Positions 17,501 to 23,566 of a stretch of 64,000 nt of DNA are shown here, in pieces. The stretch is from Actinomycetota bacterium (lineage in GTDB: Bacteria > Actinomycetota > Acidimicrobiia > Acidimicrobiales > Ilumatobacteraceae), in the NCBI GenBank assembly GCA_009701715.1, contig WLJO01000009.1, positions 1 to 64,000 on the forward strand, in the 5' to 3' direction. Made by a program: the position numbers and the translations under genes. The notes beneath the pieces were generated by a model that was not told the DNA's origin, did not search any database, and saw only the letters and a program-made list of their open reading frames with translations. Within the stretch, counting starts at the first letter, position 1, and each line of letters starts with the position of its first letter.

Positions 17501-17628
17501 GATCCCCAGAGGATCTTCTTGCGGCGACGGTCCTGGCGGCTCGACGTACGTCCGCCCCCGGCCACGCCGCCTTCCTGCATCCCGGTCAGCCCCGAACCCA
17601 GTGGCTTTTCGTCCATCATGTGCCCCAT
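14557..17628 (-). CDS. Large anchored surface protein with collagen-like motif, unknown function
   Basis: A 1023-residue protein I do not recognise. A basic cytoplasmic N-terminus (SRQDRRRKK) is followed by one membrane segment (residues 39-62), a short collagen-like (GAT)n stretch at 71-80 and a very long Ser/Thr/Gly/Asn-rich extracellular part. That part looks beta-rich, with repeated phrases such as ITWNLTGTTVTW, NLTLGGFTLNNMSLNVKV and VNFGAFAFHADMGYDPSGMNWNVTG. Scattered Cys pairs (TCDDTD-, DICTDTS-, KKKCCGG) could form disulfides. N-in/C-out anchoring is inferred. No catalytic motif was seen. It is the last gene of a group with a winged-helix protein, a zinc-ribbon protein and PrsW. Confidence 0.85.
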   Translation of the reverse strand: MGHMMDEKPLGSGLTGMQEGGVAGGGRTSSRQDRRRKKILWGSVVGGVVVVGATIAVVLGATSERFGSITGATGATGATGPSAPSTSAIVGAAAAELLAKFPAKSISAGSVQLGPNVAITSMTISKNSDGSFSGTGTVTIGGSVGVNVSATITDGSNWSLTVASGTVQPFKVGTTGISVDPSTLSGTIADASGTITWNLTGTTVTWPIATGASLTTNFSLGNTCPFGDSTKCPSGDKLYLGLPSGSLAISGLPTVNLAGGVTIDGTWARLEGAANASASLSVAGASVSMSKPLLTVWRGSRSDLWDPNMVMPDTSALSNGTNLELCGNFAITVPSLVNEATGGCLRWTPAGIVLGQVGLGSGMTLSGGTAPSGTSTDIKGFGWSTLSAADIGKISLPDGGIPGAISFSGVATKLFPSTLSLGGKANLPGLVGSALGLGSNPLSINVTGQVTSNSIALQGTVPVTINFGNEPFKVSVQQMTLGLSAGVGQGLSMTLGTQSDVTLGYGSSARVVKSSLTLQAATAPAVGFTLSLSAVGTPGGGDTTDGLTPSTRLAHPSQATYLVPDMFGINGLNLWSLTGQIGFQGGSPSLAYASTSYMDPNGSTTKSVMACTGTCDDTDWLLGNLGFDISYTNPCFAYSFTSNPGGGSLAIDGGVMKASNFQVGISPNGCSINAGGTTLSLPEAFAGFSFTAQFGSATVNVATQVSADGFVFKTSITNLTLGGFTLNNMSLNVKVTAASSQVNFDAVAGVVNFGAFAFHADMGYDPSGMNWNVTGDICTDTSSNHQYCDPASLAGGLGAQTSGPTSSEQLRDTSGNTPTSSSQQAGFKLIKLHFQQSGSVSSDPSSCATLNTAVDGVFTLSKSTYTLLGPGDNAKLPDGTTFGGSSLNINCKGIVSAGFGISFEHTSSYTSGSTKKTLLLSWANDRLQGSYSVQMYRHLDVDKKKCCGGYYRYNEDVYFSINVGVVISSTYASFSLSCHIDTGRLNGWLSFFLDTTGDFVGGVRISVDVPWSDSTYHVDWGNL

Positions 17629-17721
17629 TCTTTACACCCCAGAACAAGGAAGCACCCGGTCCGAATCCAACAATTGCTCGTGGACCGTACAACATAGGGA
17701 ACCGATGCCCCAGAAGTGTGA

Positions 17722-18072
17722 CTAGAGACCGCCGAGACTGGACCAGACGCCGCCCGGTGGCAAGCGGCTCGAGCGCCAGCCGGCGATCGCGCGCAGGCGC
17801 CCGTCGGCTTTCTCCACGAGGCCAATGAGCGTGAGTCGGCCTACCTCGACATTCACGTCCTCAACAGTCATCTCGAGTGCCGCTGCGGTCTCCTCAACCG
17901 TGGGCGGAGAGTCGGCGCGCAGGAGGTGCCGGACGATCTTGCGCTGTTCAGCAGGCAACTCGAGGAGCGCCGCCATGTTCATCGTGGGCTTGGACTCAGC
18001 GGACTCAGCGGCCTGGATCTTGTCCGAGAGCCCGCTGAACAGCCCTGCGCCGGGAACCTTCTGCTCGCTCAT
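17722..18072 (-). CDS. Winged-helix domain protein
   Basis: A 116-residue protein with a central winged helix-turn-helix (LPAEQRKIVRHLLR, TVEETAAALEMTVEDVNVEV, GRLTLIGLVEKADGRLRA), so probably a DNA-binding regulator or domain-level adaptor. Its ends carry short GLFSGLS (N-terminal) and GVWSSLGGL (C-terminal) motifs, like repeats in the tail of the neighbouring PrsW. The ATG overlaps the stop of the upstream zinc-ribbon gene by 4 bp. It may control the surface protein 93 bp downstream. Confidence 0.75.
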   Translation of the reverse strand: MSEQKVPGAGLFSGLSDKIQAAESAESKPTMNMAALLELPAEQRKIVRHLLRADSPPTVEETAAALEMTVEDVNVEVGRLTLIGLVEKADGRLRAIAGWRSSRLPPGGVWSSLGGL

Positions 18073-18275
18073 CGCAACTCCGGCATAGCAATCGGCTCGG
18101 GCTGCGGGCGGCAGGCGCCGCACCACAGTGCCCCGCCGACGACGATCGCCTTGGTGGGGTCTGCTGCAAACAGCCCGATGATGTACGGCAGCGGCTGCTG
18201 GTGCGATGAGCAGACAGCCCGCCCGCAGAACCGGCAACAACCCCGTGCAGTTTCATCGCATTGGGCGCACAACAT
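18069..18275 (-). CDS. Small zinc-ribbon protein
   Basis: A 68-residue protein with paired metal-ligand sites: CAQCDE, CCRFCGRAVCSSH and WCGACRP, a B-box or treble-clef-like arrangement. A hydrophobic middle (IIGLFAADPTKAIVVGGAL) could touch the membrane. It has a strong AGAGGAGG Shine-Dalgarno and is translationally coupled to the winged-helix gene. Function unknown. Confidence 0.75.
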   Translation of the reverse strand: MLCAQCDETARGCCRFCGRAVCSSHQQPLPYIIGLFAADPTKAIVVGGALWCGACRPQPEPIAMPELR

Positions 18276-18380
18276 GGCGTCCTCCTCTGGTCAACCAACT
18301 CTGCGCCGAACGTCGCGGCCCGACGACTGTTTCCTCACGGTATCGCGCCCGCCCGTCCCGGGCAGCACCCTGTGCCCCGG

Positions 18381-19511
18381 CTACTCCTGGTCCGCCTGTG
18401 GCGGGTTGTTCACCGCACCCCACAGCCCGCCCGAGGGGGGTGGCAGCGTGTTGCCGGCCGGTGGCGGCAGATCGTTCGTGGTAGCGCCGAGGTTCGCCCA
18501 GAGTCCCGCGGGTGCGCCCGCTCCAGCCGTATCGGTAACCGACGCACCGAGGTCCGCGAACAGGCCGGACTCCGAGGGGTTTACCGGCAGGTGAGAGCGC
18601 AGCCACATCATCGGGAACACACCGATTCGGCGCCGCAGGTCGTCGGCCTGTTCGGTGAGCGCTGCGATGCCCCGGTCATCGCTTGTCCCGCCACGGCTGA
18701 GGATGCCGATGCGGCGCTGAAGCGCGATGAGGTCGCCGGCAGCCTCGCCGGCAGCCGAGCCGAATCGGTGCTCGAACTCGTCGAGCAGGTCATCCACCGA
18801 ACTGCCACCCGCAAGTGCCACCTGCTCGCTCGCGCTGAGGCCACGGGCCTCCATGTCCTTGCGGGCCCAACGGGCCGACACCGGGATACCGAGCGCCACG
18901 ATGCCCACCGCGTAGACGAAGGCCAGCACGCCAACCAGTGTGATGATGAGGGCCGAAGGCTGCGACACGCGGGTGAGCCGGTTGAAGCCCGAATGGATGC
19001 CCATGGCGAGGGCAAGGCCCGCAACAAACAGGCCGACCCGGGTGAGGATGCCGCGTCTGGCGGCGGCGGCGAGGGCAGCGCCAACGATGGCGCTGCACCC
19101 GGCGTGCATGAGGCTGGCGGAGGTAACACGCGCGAAAGCGAGCGAGACCGCTTCAGCCTTGTTGCGATCGAGGTACACCCAGTTCTCCCGGATGGCGAAC
19201 CCGGTACCCGCAGCGAGACCGATCACCGCTCCATCGACGAACCATGAGCAGCGGCGCATGCCCGTGAGCACCGGCGAGAGCAATGATTTGCCGATCTCTT
19301 CGATGATCGGTGCACCCACCACGAACAGCGAGGCCAGCGTGAACTTCCGGGCCCACGCATCGTTGACGTCCACGATGAGCCAGGTGGAGCCGAACCCCCA
19401 CAACAGACCGATTGCGATCAGCGGAGCGGTACGCCATCCCCCGCGCCCGAGTGCCACGATGCCAAGCAGCAGCACCACGGGCACGATGGTGGCAATGAGG
19501 GTACCTGTCAC
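18381..19511 (-). CDS. PrsW family intramembrane metalloprotease
   Basis: A polytopic membrane protease (376 residues) of the PrsW family, which in Bacillus cuts an anti-sigma factor. It has the family signatures APIIEEIGKSLL (EExxK), GAVIGLAAGTGFAIREN, a His in SLMHAGCSA and HSGFN. A soluble C-terminal region (about 130 residues) contains GLFADLG, GLWANLG and GLWGAV motifs and Pro-rich spacers. The GTG at 19511 has AAGGTGGG 5 nt upstream; longer in-frame starts lack this. The nearby winged-helix, zinc-ribbon and surface-protein genes make a signalling or surface-processing role plausible. Confidence 0.83.
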   Translation of the reverse strand: MTGTLIATIVPVVLLLGIVALGRGGWRTAPLIAIGLLWGFGSTWLIVDVNDAWARKFTLASLFVVGAPIIEEIGKSLLSPVLTGMRRCSWFVDGAVIGLAAGTGFAIRENWVYLDRNKAEAVSLAFARVTSASLMHAGCSAIVGAALAAAARRGILTRVGLFVAGLALAMGIHSGFNRLTRVSQPSALIITLVGVLAFVYAVGIVALGIPVSARWARKDMEARGLSASEQVALAGGSSVDDLLDEFEHRFGSAAGEAAGDLIALQRRIGILSRGGTSDDRGIAALTEQADDLRRRIGVFPMMWLRSHLPVNPSESGLFADLGASVTDTAGAGAPAGLWANLGATTNDLPPPAGNTLPPPSGGLWGAVNNPPQADQE

Positions 19512-19670
19512 GTTCCCACCTTCGCCGGGTCCAGACGTCAGGGTTGCGTGGCCGGCGACCATTCTGGCAAGGAGGAGACCCGTCACGTTTCGGAGCATAG
19601 GGCGTGGTGGCCGACGGCGAAGGATGCCGAGGCCCAAAGGCGGCCGGGCGGCGATACCGTCTCGGGCGTC

Positions 19671-19976
19671 ATGGCCGAAGTTGTCGATGTCACCGTGGAC
19701 CGCCAGCATTCCGTCAGCGTCGTGTACGACGACGGTGTGACTGCTGCCTTCGCTCTCGACGAACTGCGTCGGGCCTGCCCCTGCGCCGGATGCCGTGGCG
19801 CTCGCGAGCAGGGCCGCGAACCGTTCGCGCTCCCGGCGGGCTCGCTAGGGCCGACCATCACCGATGCGGAACTGGTTGGGGCCTGGGGACTGTCGGTTCG
19901 GTGGTCCGATGGACACGAGGCCGGCATCTACTCGTGGGACGCCATGCGTCGCTGGCACGACGGACTGCCTGCGTGA
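19671..19976 (+). CDS. DUF971 domain protein
   Basis: A 101-residue protein made of one DUF971 domain, as found at the N-terminus of gamma-butyrobetaine hydroxylases and in stand-alone form. Conserved CPCAGCRGA supplies a possible metal site, followed by GAWGLSVRWSDGHEAGIYSW. GATACCGT precedes the ATG by 10 nt. It overlaps the rhomboid gene by 4 bp (GTGA), so the two are likely cotranslated. Role unknown; stand-alone DUF971 proteins are often linked to Fe-S handling. Confidence 0.82.
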   Translation: MAEVVDVTVDRQHSVSVVYDDGVTAAFALDELRRACPCAGCRGAREQGREPFALPAGSLGPTITDAELVGAWGLSVRWSDGHEAGIYSWDAMRRWHDGLPA

Positions 19977-20884
19977 GTTCGCTCCCGCCGCCACCGCCAC
20001 CGCCGGTTGCGCCGCCCCCGCCAGGCAGCAGCGGCCCCGGCCACGAGGCCACCACCTGTTTCCGCCATCCGAACCGGCCGGCCTTCCGCCGATGCACCCG
20101 TTGCGAGAGGACTGCGTGCAACGACTGTCTGATCAGTGGTTCGGTCGGATCGCTCTGCCCCGACTGCGCAAAGGTCGGGCGGCCCGCAGCACCGGAACGG
20201 ATCAGGCGCTGGAACGCCACCCGTGGCGGCAATGCGGGCACCTTCTTGCTCATTGTGGTCAACGTCGCCGTCGGCGTCTACACATTCAGTTCCCCACTGT
20301 GGAGACGCACGATCCACCGCGGCGAATACGACCTCGCCGTGAACCGGTACTTCGTCGACAAGGGCGAGTGGTGGCGACTGATCACCTCCGGCTTCACCCA
20401 CTTCGGGGTCGCTCACCTGTTGATGAACATGATCAGCCTGTACTTTCTCGGCAGGTTCGTGGAGCCCGCGCTCGGTCGCATCAAGTTCTTTGCGCTCTAC
20501 TTTGCGTCGCTGCTCGCCGGTACGGCGGGGGCGCTCATGCTGCAACCGAGCCTCGGGCTGACCGCAGGCGCGTCGGGTGCGATCTTCGGCCTGCTCGGTG
20601 CCTCCGCCGTCGGGCTGCGCCAGCGCGGTGTGCCCCTCATGCAGTCCAGCATCGGCACGATGATCCTCCTCAACCTCGTGCTCACGCTCACCATCGGAGG
20701 GATCTCCATCGGGGGCCATCTCGGAGGGCTCGTGGGCGGCGCCGCGTGCGGCGCAGTGATGCTCGCTCCTCACCACCGTCGCCTGCCCCGCTGGGCGGCA
20801 TGGGCGGCGCCCGTGGCGGTCGCAGCCATCTCGGTCATCATCGCTCTCGTCGTGTCGCGGCACGGCATGAACAGCTTCCGCTGA
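19973..20884 (+). CDS. Rhomboid family intramembrane serine protease with zinc ribbon
   Basis: A 303-residue rhomboid. The N-terminus is a Pro-rich stretch and then a B-box-like zinc ribbon (CFRHPN, CTRCERTACNDC, CPDC; residues 29-65). The membrane domain has HxxxHxxxxHxxxN-like helix 2 (FTHFGVAHLLMNM, Asn152), GASG with nucleophile Ser201 and catalytic His249 in GGHLGG. Cytosolic placement of the zinc ribbon is expected. The GTG start overlaps the DUF971 stop. Confidence 0.9.
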   Translation: MSSLPPPPPPPVAPPPPGSSGPGHEATTCFRHPNRPAFRRCTRCERTACNDCLISGSVGSLCPDCAKVGRPAAPERIRRWNATRGGNAGTFLLIVVNVAVGVYTFSSPLWRRTIHRGEYDLAVNRYFVDKGEWWRLITSGFTHFGVAHLLMNMISLYFLGRFVEPALGRIKFFALYFASLLAGTAGALMLQPSLGLTAGASGAIFGLLGASAVGLRQRGVPLMQSSIGTMILLNLVLTLTIGGISIGGHLGGLVGGAACGAVMLAPHHRRLPRWAAWAAPVAVAAISVIIALVVSRHGMNSFR

Positions 20885-20953
20885 GCCCCGTCACACCCCC
20901 AGCGTAGGTTGCGTGGCAGCCGGCTTCCCCGAGTTCCAACCCGGGAGGTCACC

Positions 20954-21433
20954 ATGTCCCGCCGCCGTAACCCTCACCGTGCCAGTCATCGCCCGAGCCG
21001 CTACACCACTGCGGTCGGGCCCGCCCAGCGCACACCCGTACGAAATCTCGAGCAGGCCCTTGCCCACGTAGAACTCGTGCTCACCGAGCCGCTCAGCCGT
21101 GAAACGGCTGCATTGTTCGTTGACGCGGACTACCTCCCACTCCTGTGCATCGTGGTGGAGGGCGCAGCCCGCCCCGACGACGTACTCGGCATCGCCGACC
21201 TCGCCGCTGTGGTCGGCGAGGAGCAGGAGGCCACACACGTCTTCCTCGTCACGTCCCGACCCGGCCAGGGTTTCGAGGTGCAGGACGTGCAGCGATGGTT
21301 CCTGCTGGACCACCTCATCGGCAGTGTCGGCGTGGAACTGCTCGAGTGGTTCGTGTGCAACGAGCAACTGCAGGTAGCAGTCTCACCGTTGGCCGGCGAA
21401 CCGTCGCGATGGCCGGATGTCTCACCACCCTGA
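20954..21433 (+). CDS. Conserved hypothetical protein
   Basis: A 159-residue soluble protein with a basic N-terminus and an alpha/beta body (DADYLPLLCIVVEGAARPDDVLGIADL, THVFLVTSRPGQGF, WFLLDHLIG, LLEWFVCNEQ). I do not recognise the family; the layout resembles JAB/RadC-like proteins only loosely, without their metal motif. A GGGAGG Shine-Dalgarno supports the ATG. It is probably the last gene after DUF971-rhomboid. Confidence 0.6.
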   Translation: MSRRRNPHRASHRPSRYTTAVGPAQRTPVRNLEQALAHVELVLTEPLSRETAALFVDADYLPLLCIVVEGAARPDDVLGIADLAAVVGEEQEATHVFLVTSRPGQGFEVQDVQRWFLLDHLIGSVGVELLEWFVCNEQLQVAVSPLAGEPSRWPDVSPP

Positions 21434-21455
21434 TGGCCCCCGGTGGGTCGCAGCG

Positions 21456-21767
21456 CTACTCGATGCGCTCGGCCTCCGGGTACTGAATGGCGCCGAAGCC
21501 TTCCCTGCGTTGCGCCGGCGTCAGCCGCAACCCGGCCGTCTGCAGGCGCCGCAGCAGTTCCCTGCCGGCTACCTCCGAGGCGCCGGCAACCACCGCAACC
21601 GGGCGCAGGTCCTCGGGGATGTCGTAGTGGTCACCCTGAAAGCCGCGGCGCGGGATCCCGAGGTTCTCCGCAAACTCGTGCAACTCGTCGAGACTGGTGT
21701 CGCTCACCATGTGGCACCAGCGCCGGCCCTTGAACCACCAGATCGGTTCGTCAACAAAGATGGCCAC
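21456..21767 (-). CDS. DUF4031 domain protein
   Basis: A 103-residue protein matching DUF4031: VAIFVDEPIWWFKGRRWCHMVSD-type start, ELHEFAENLGIPRRGFQGDHYDIPE, ending in VAGRELLRRLQTAGLR. The family is common in Actinobacteria and proposed to be nuclease-like or cyclic-nucleotide related, without proof. The GTG at 21767 is chosen because homology begins there. Confidence 0.8.
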   Translation of the reverse strand: MAIFVDEPIWWFKGRRWCHMVSDTSLDELHEFAENLGIPRRGFQGDHYDIPEDLRPVAVVAGASEVAGRELLRRLQTAGLRLTPAQRREGFGAIQYPEAERIE

Positions 21768-21806
21768 GCCCCACAGGATGTCACGTAGACCGCTCGCCGT
21801 GCGACG

Positions 21807-22949
21807 ATGTGGTCTGTGGACGCACCGATTTCCGGATACTGCGAGCCGCGTTTCGCAGCAGTGCGTGACGCATTCGTCGCGAACTTCGCAGAGCGGGGTG
21901 AGGTGGGTGCTGCGGTCTCCATCATCGTCGCTGGCGAGGTGGTCGTTGACCTCGTTGGTGGCTGGCAGGACGAGGCGTGCACCATCCCTTGGCAGGCCGA
22001 CACCCTGGTGAACTTCTATTCGGTCGGCAAGGCGCTCGGCGCGACGCTCGTGCTGCAACTCGTCGACGAGGGGGTGCTCTCGCTCGACACACGAGTTGGC
22101 GAGTTCTGGCCCGAGTTCGCCGAGGGTGGCAAGGAGGCCGTCACCGTTCGCCATGCGCTGTCGCACCAGGCGGCCGTACCGGCGATCCGCACACTGCTCA
22201 CTGACGATGACCTCTGGCAGTGGGAAACCATGACCGCTGCGCTTGCAGCAACTCCTGCATGGTGGCCCATCGGCACCCGCCACGCCTATCACACGAACTC
22301 CTACGGTCACCTCGTGGGCGAGATCGTCCGGCGCGTCACCGGAGAGATGCCCGGCGCCCGCTTCGCGCGCCTTCGGGCTGAGCGCGGGCTCGACGTGTGG
22401 TTCGGTGTCCCCCACGAGGAACAACTCCGTTGCGCCGAGGTGATCTGGGCACCGCGTGGTGCACTCGCCCCGTCGGTGTTCGACGGTCTGGAGGGCGATC
22501 TCCTGATGAGCGCCCTTGCGCACTTCAACCCGCCGGGTTACTCGTCGATCGGTCTCGTCAACACACCCGAGTGGCGGGCGAGCGGTATCCCCTCCACCAG
22601 CGGTCACGGCACGGCGAGGGGTGTGGCTGCGTTCTACGCAGCACTGCTCGGCGACGATCCGCTGTTGTCCCCCGCGCTGCTGCACGAGGCATCGCACCCG
22701 CAGTCCATCGGGTACTGCCCGATGCTCAACGACGAGATGTCGTTCGGCCTCGGCTTCCAGCCCACCACAGCGCGCCGGCCCTTCAGCCCAGGCCCGAACA
22801 GCTTTGGCCACTTCGGCACCGGCGGCGCTGTTGGCCTCGCCGATCCCGACACCGGTGTGGCACTCGGCTACGTGATGAACCACGTGATCCCAAGGTGGCA
22901 GAGCAGCCGCAACCGGGCGCTCATCGACACGCTCTACACCTGCCTGTAA
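21807..22949 (+). CDS. Serine hydrolase, beta-lactamase/esterase (EstB-like) family
   Basis: A class C beta-lactamase-fold hydrolase (380 residues) without signal peptide, so probably a cytosolic esterase. It has SxxK at 72-75 (YSVGK), YxxN around Tyr161 (YHTNSYG) and HFGTGG as the third motif. ATG 21807 or GTG 21816 could be used; neither has a clear ribosome-binding site. It resembles EstB-type carboxylesterases more than peptidoglycan enzymes. Confidence 0.86.
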   Translation: MWSVDAPISGYCEPRFAAVRDAFVANFAERGEVGAAVSIIVAGEVVVDLVGGWQDEACTIPWQADTLVNFYSVGKALGATLVLQLVDEGVLSLDTRVGEFWPEFAEGGKEAVTVRHALSHQAAVPAIRTLLTDDDLWQWETMTAALAATPAWWPIGTRHAYHTNSYGHLVGEIVRRVTGEMPGARFARLRAERGLDVWFGVPHEEQLRCAEVIWAPRGALAPSVFDGLEGDLLMSALAHFNPPGYSSIGLVNTPEWRASGIPSTSGHGTARGVAAFYAALLGDDPLLSPALLHEASHPQSIGYCPMLNDEMSFGLGFQPTTARRPFSPGPNSFGHFGTGGAVGLADPDTGVALGYVMNHVIPRWQSSRNRALIDTLYTCL

Positions 22950-22964
22950 CCCCGCCGAGTTGCG

Positions 22965-23195
22965 TCAGTGGGCGCAGGCACAACCGCCGCCGCAACCACC
23001 CATCGGTCGGGGGGCGGGGGTGGGGGCAGTACCGTACGAACCGGCCGACGCGCCGACCGAGGCAAACGCTGACAACAGCTTCACCGTGTTGGCATGACCC
23101 TGGGGGCACGGCGCAGGTGCACCGGATTCCGACATTGAGCGGCGCACCTCGAAGGTGTTGTCGCAGTCCTTGCAGCGGTACTCGTAGAGCGGCAC
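22965..23195 (-). CDS. FmdB-type zinc ribbon protein
   Basis: A 76-residue protein with the FmdB regulatory-type start PLYEYRCKDCDNTFEV and a second ligand pair (CPQGH), then a Gly/Cys-rich tail GGCGGGCACAH. The start is GTG at 23195, preceded by a leaderless TACACT element. Function in the family is unclear (regulatory or metal binding). Confidence 0.83.
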   Translation of the reverse strand: MPLYEYRCKDCDNTFEVRRSMSESGAPAPCPQGHANTVKLLSAFASVGASAGSYGTAPTPAPRPMGGCGGGCACAH

Positions 23196-23201
23196 CCCTG
23201 A

Positions 23202-23207
23202 AGTGTA
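23202..23207 (-). promoter_or_regulatory. Leaderless -10 element of the FmdB-type gene
   Basis: TACACT on the minus strand, 6 nt before the GTG. Confidence 0.45.
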
Positions 23208-23239
23208 TGCCTTGTCGTCAAGGTGATTGACTGTTGGTG

Positions 23240-23530
23240 ATGCCCCAGATCGCCACCCGCCCCGTCGAGACGGTTGAGCCCGACACCCAAGACGTCACCC
23301 AGACCGGGGAACCCGTCGTGGCGCACATCGTGAGAACCGACCCCGGCGAGAGCGCCGCAGCCAAGGTCCTCGAGGCCCGCATCTACGGAACCCCGCTGGA
23401 AGCGCTCTGTGGCCACGTCTGGGTGCCCTCCCGGGACCCGAAGCAACTGCCGCTGTGCCAGAAGTGCAAGGACGTCTACGAGATGTACCGGTCCTTCAAC
23501 GAGGGCCTGCCCGACCGCCCCAACGAATAA
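23240..23530 (+). CDS. DUF3039 domain protein
   Basis: A 96-residue actinobacterial DUF3039 protein, with the conserved region EALCGHVWVPSRDPKQLPLCQKC containing Cys/His metal ligands. TTG (23234) and GTG (23237) in the same frame directly precede the chosen ATG. No function is known. Confidence 0.82.
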   Translation: MPQIATRPVETVEPDTQDVTQTGEPVVAHIVRTDPGESAAAKVLEARIYGTPLEALCGHVWVPSRDPKQLPLCQKCKDVYEMYRSFNEGLPDRPNE

Positions 23531-23531
23531 C

Positions 23532-23565
23532 CCCGCTCGTTCCCGGTACCGAGAACAACGGCGGG
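23532..23565. terminator. Bidirectional hairpin between DUF3039 and dnaE2
   Basis: Nested inverted repeat: outer CCCGC/GCGGG and inner GTTCCCGGTACCGAGAAC (imperfect palindrome at 23539-23556). It sits between convergent stop codons. Confidence 0.6.
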
Positions 23566-23566
23566 A

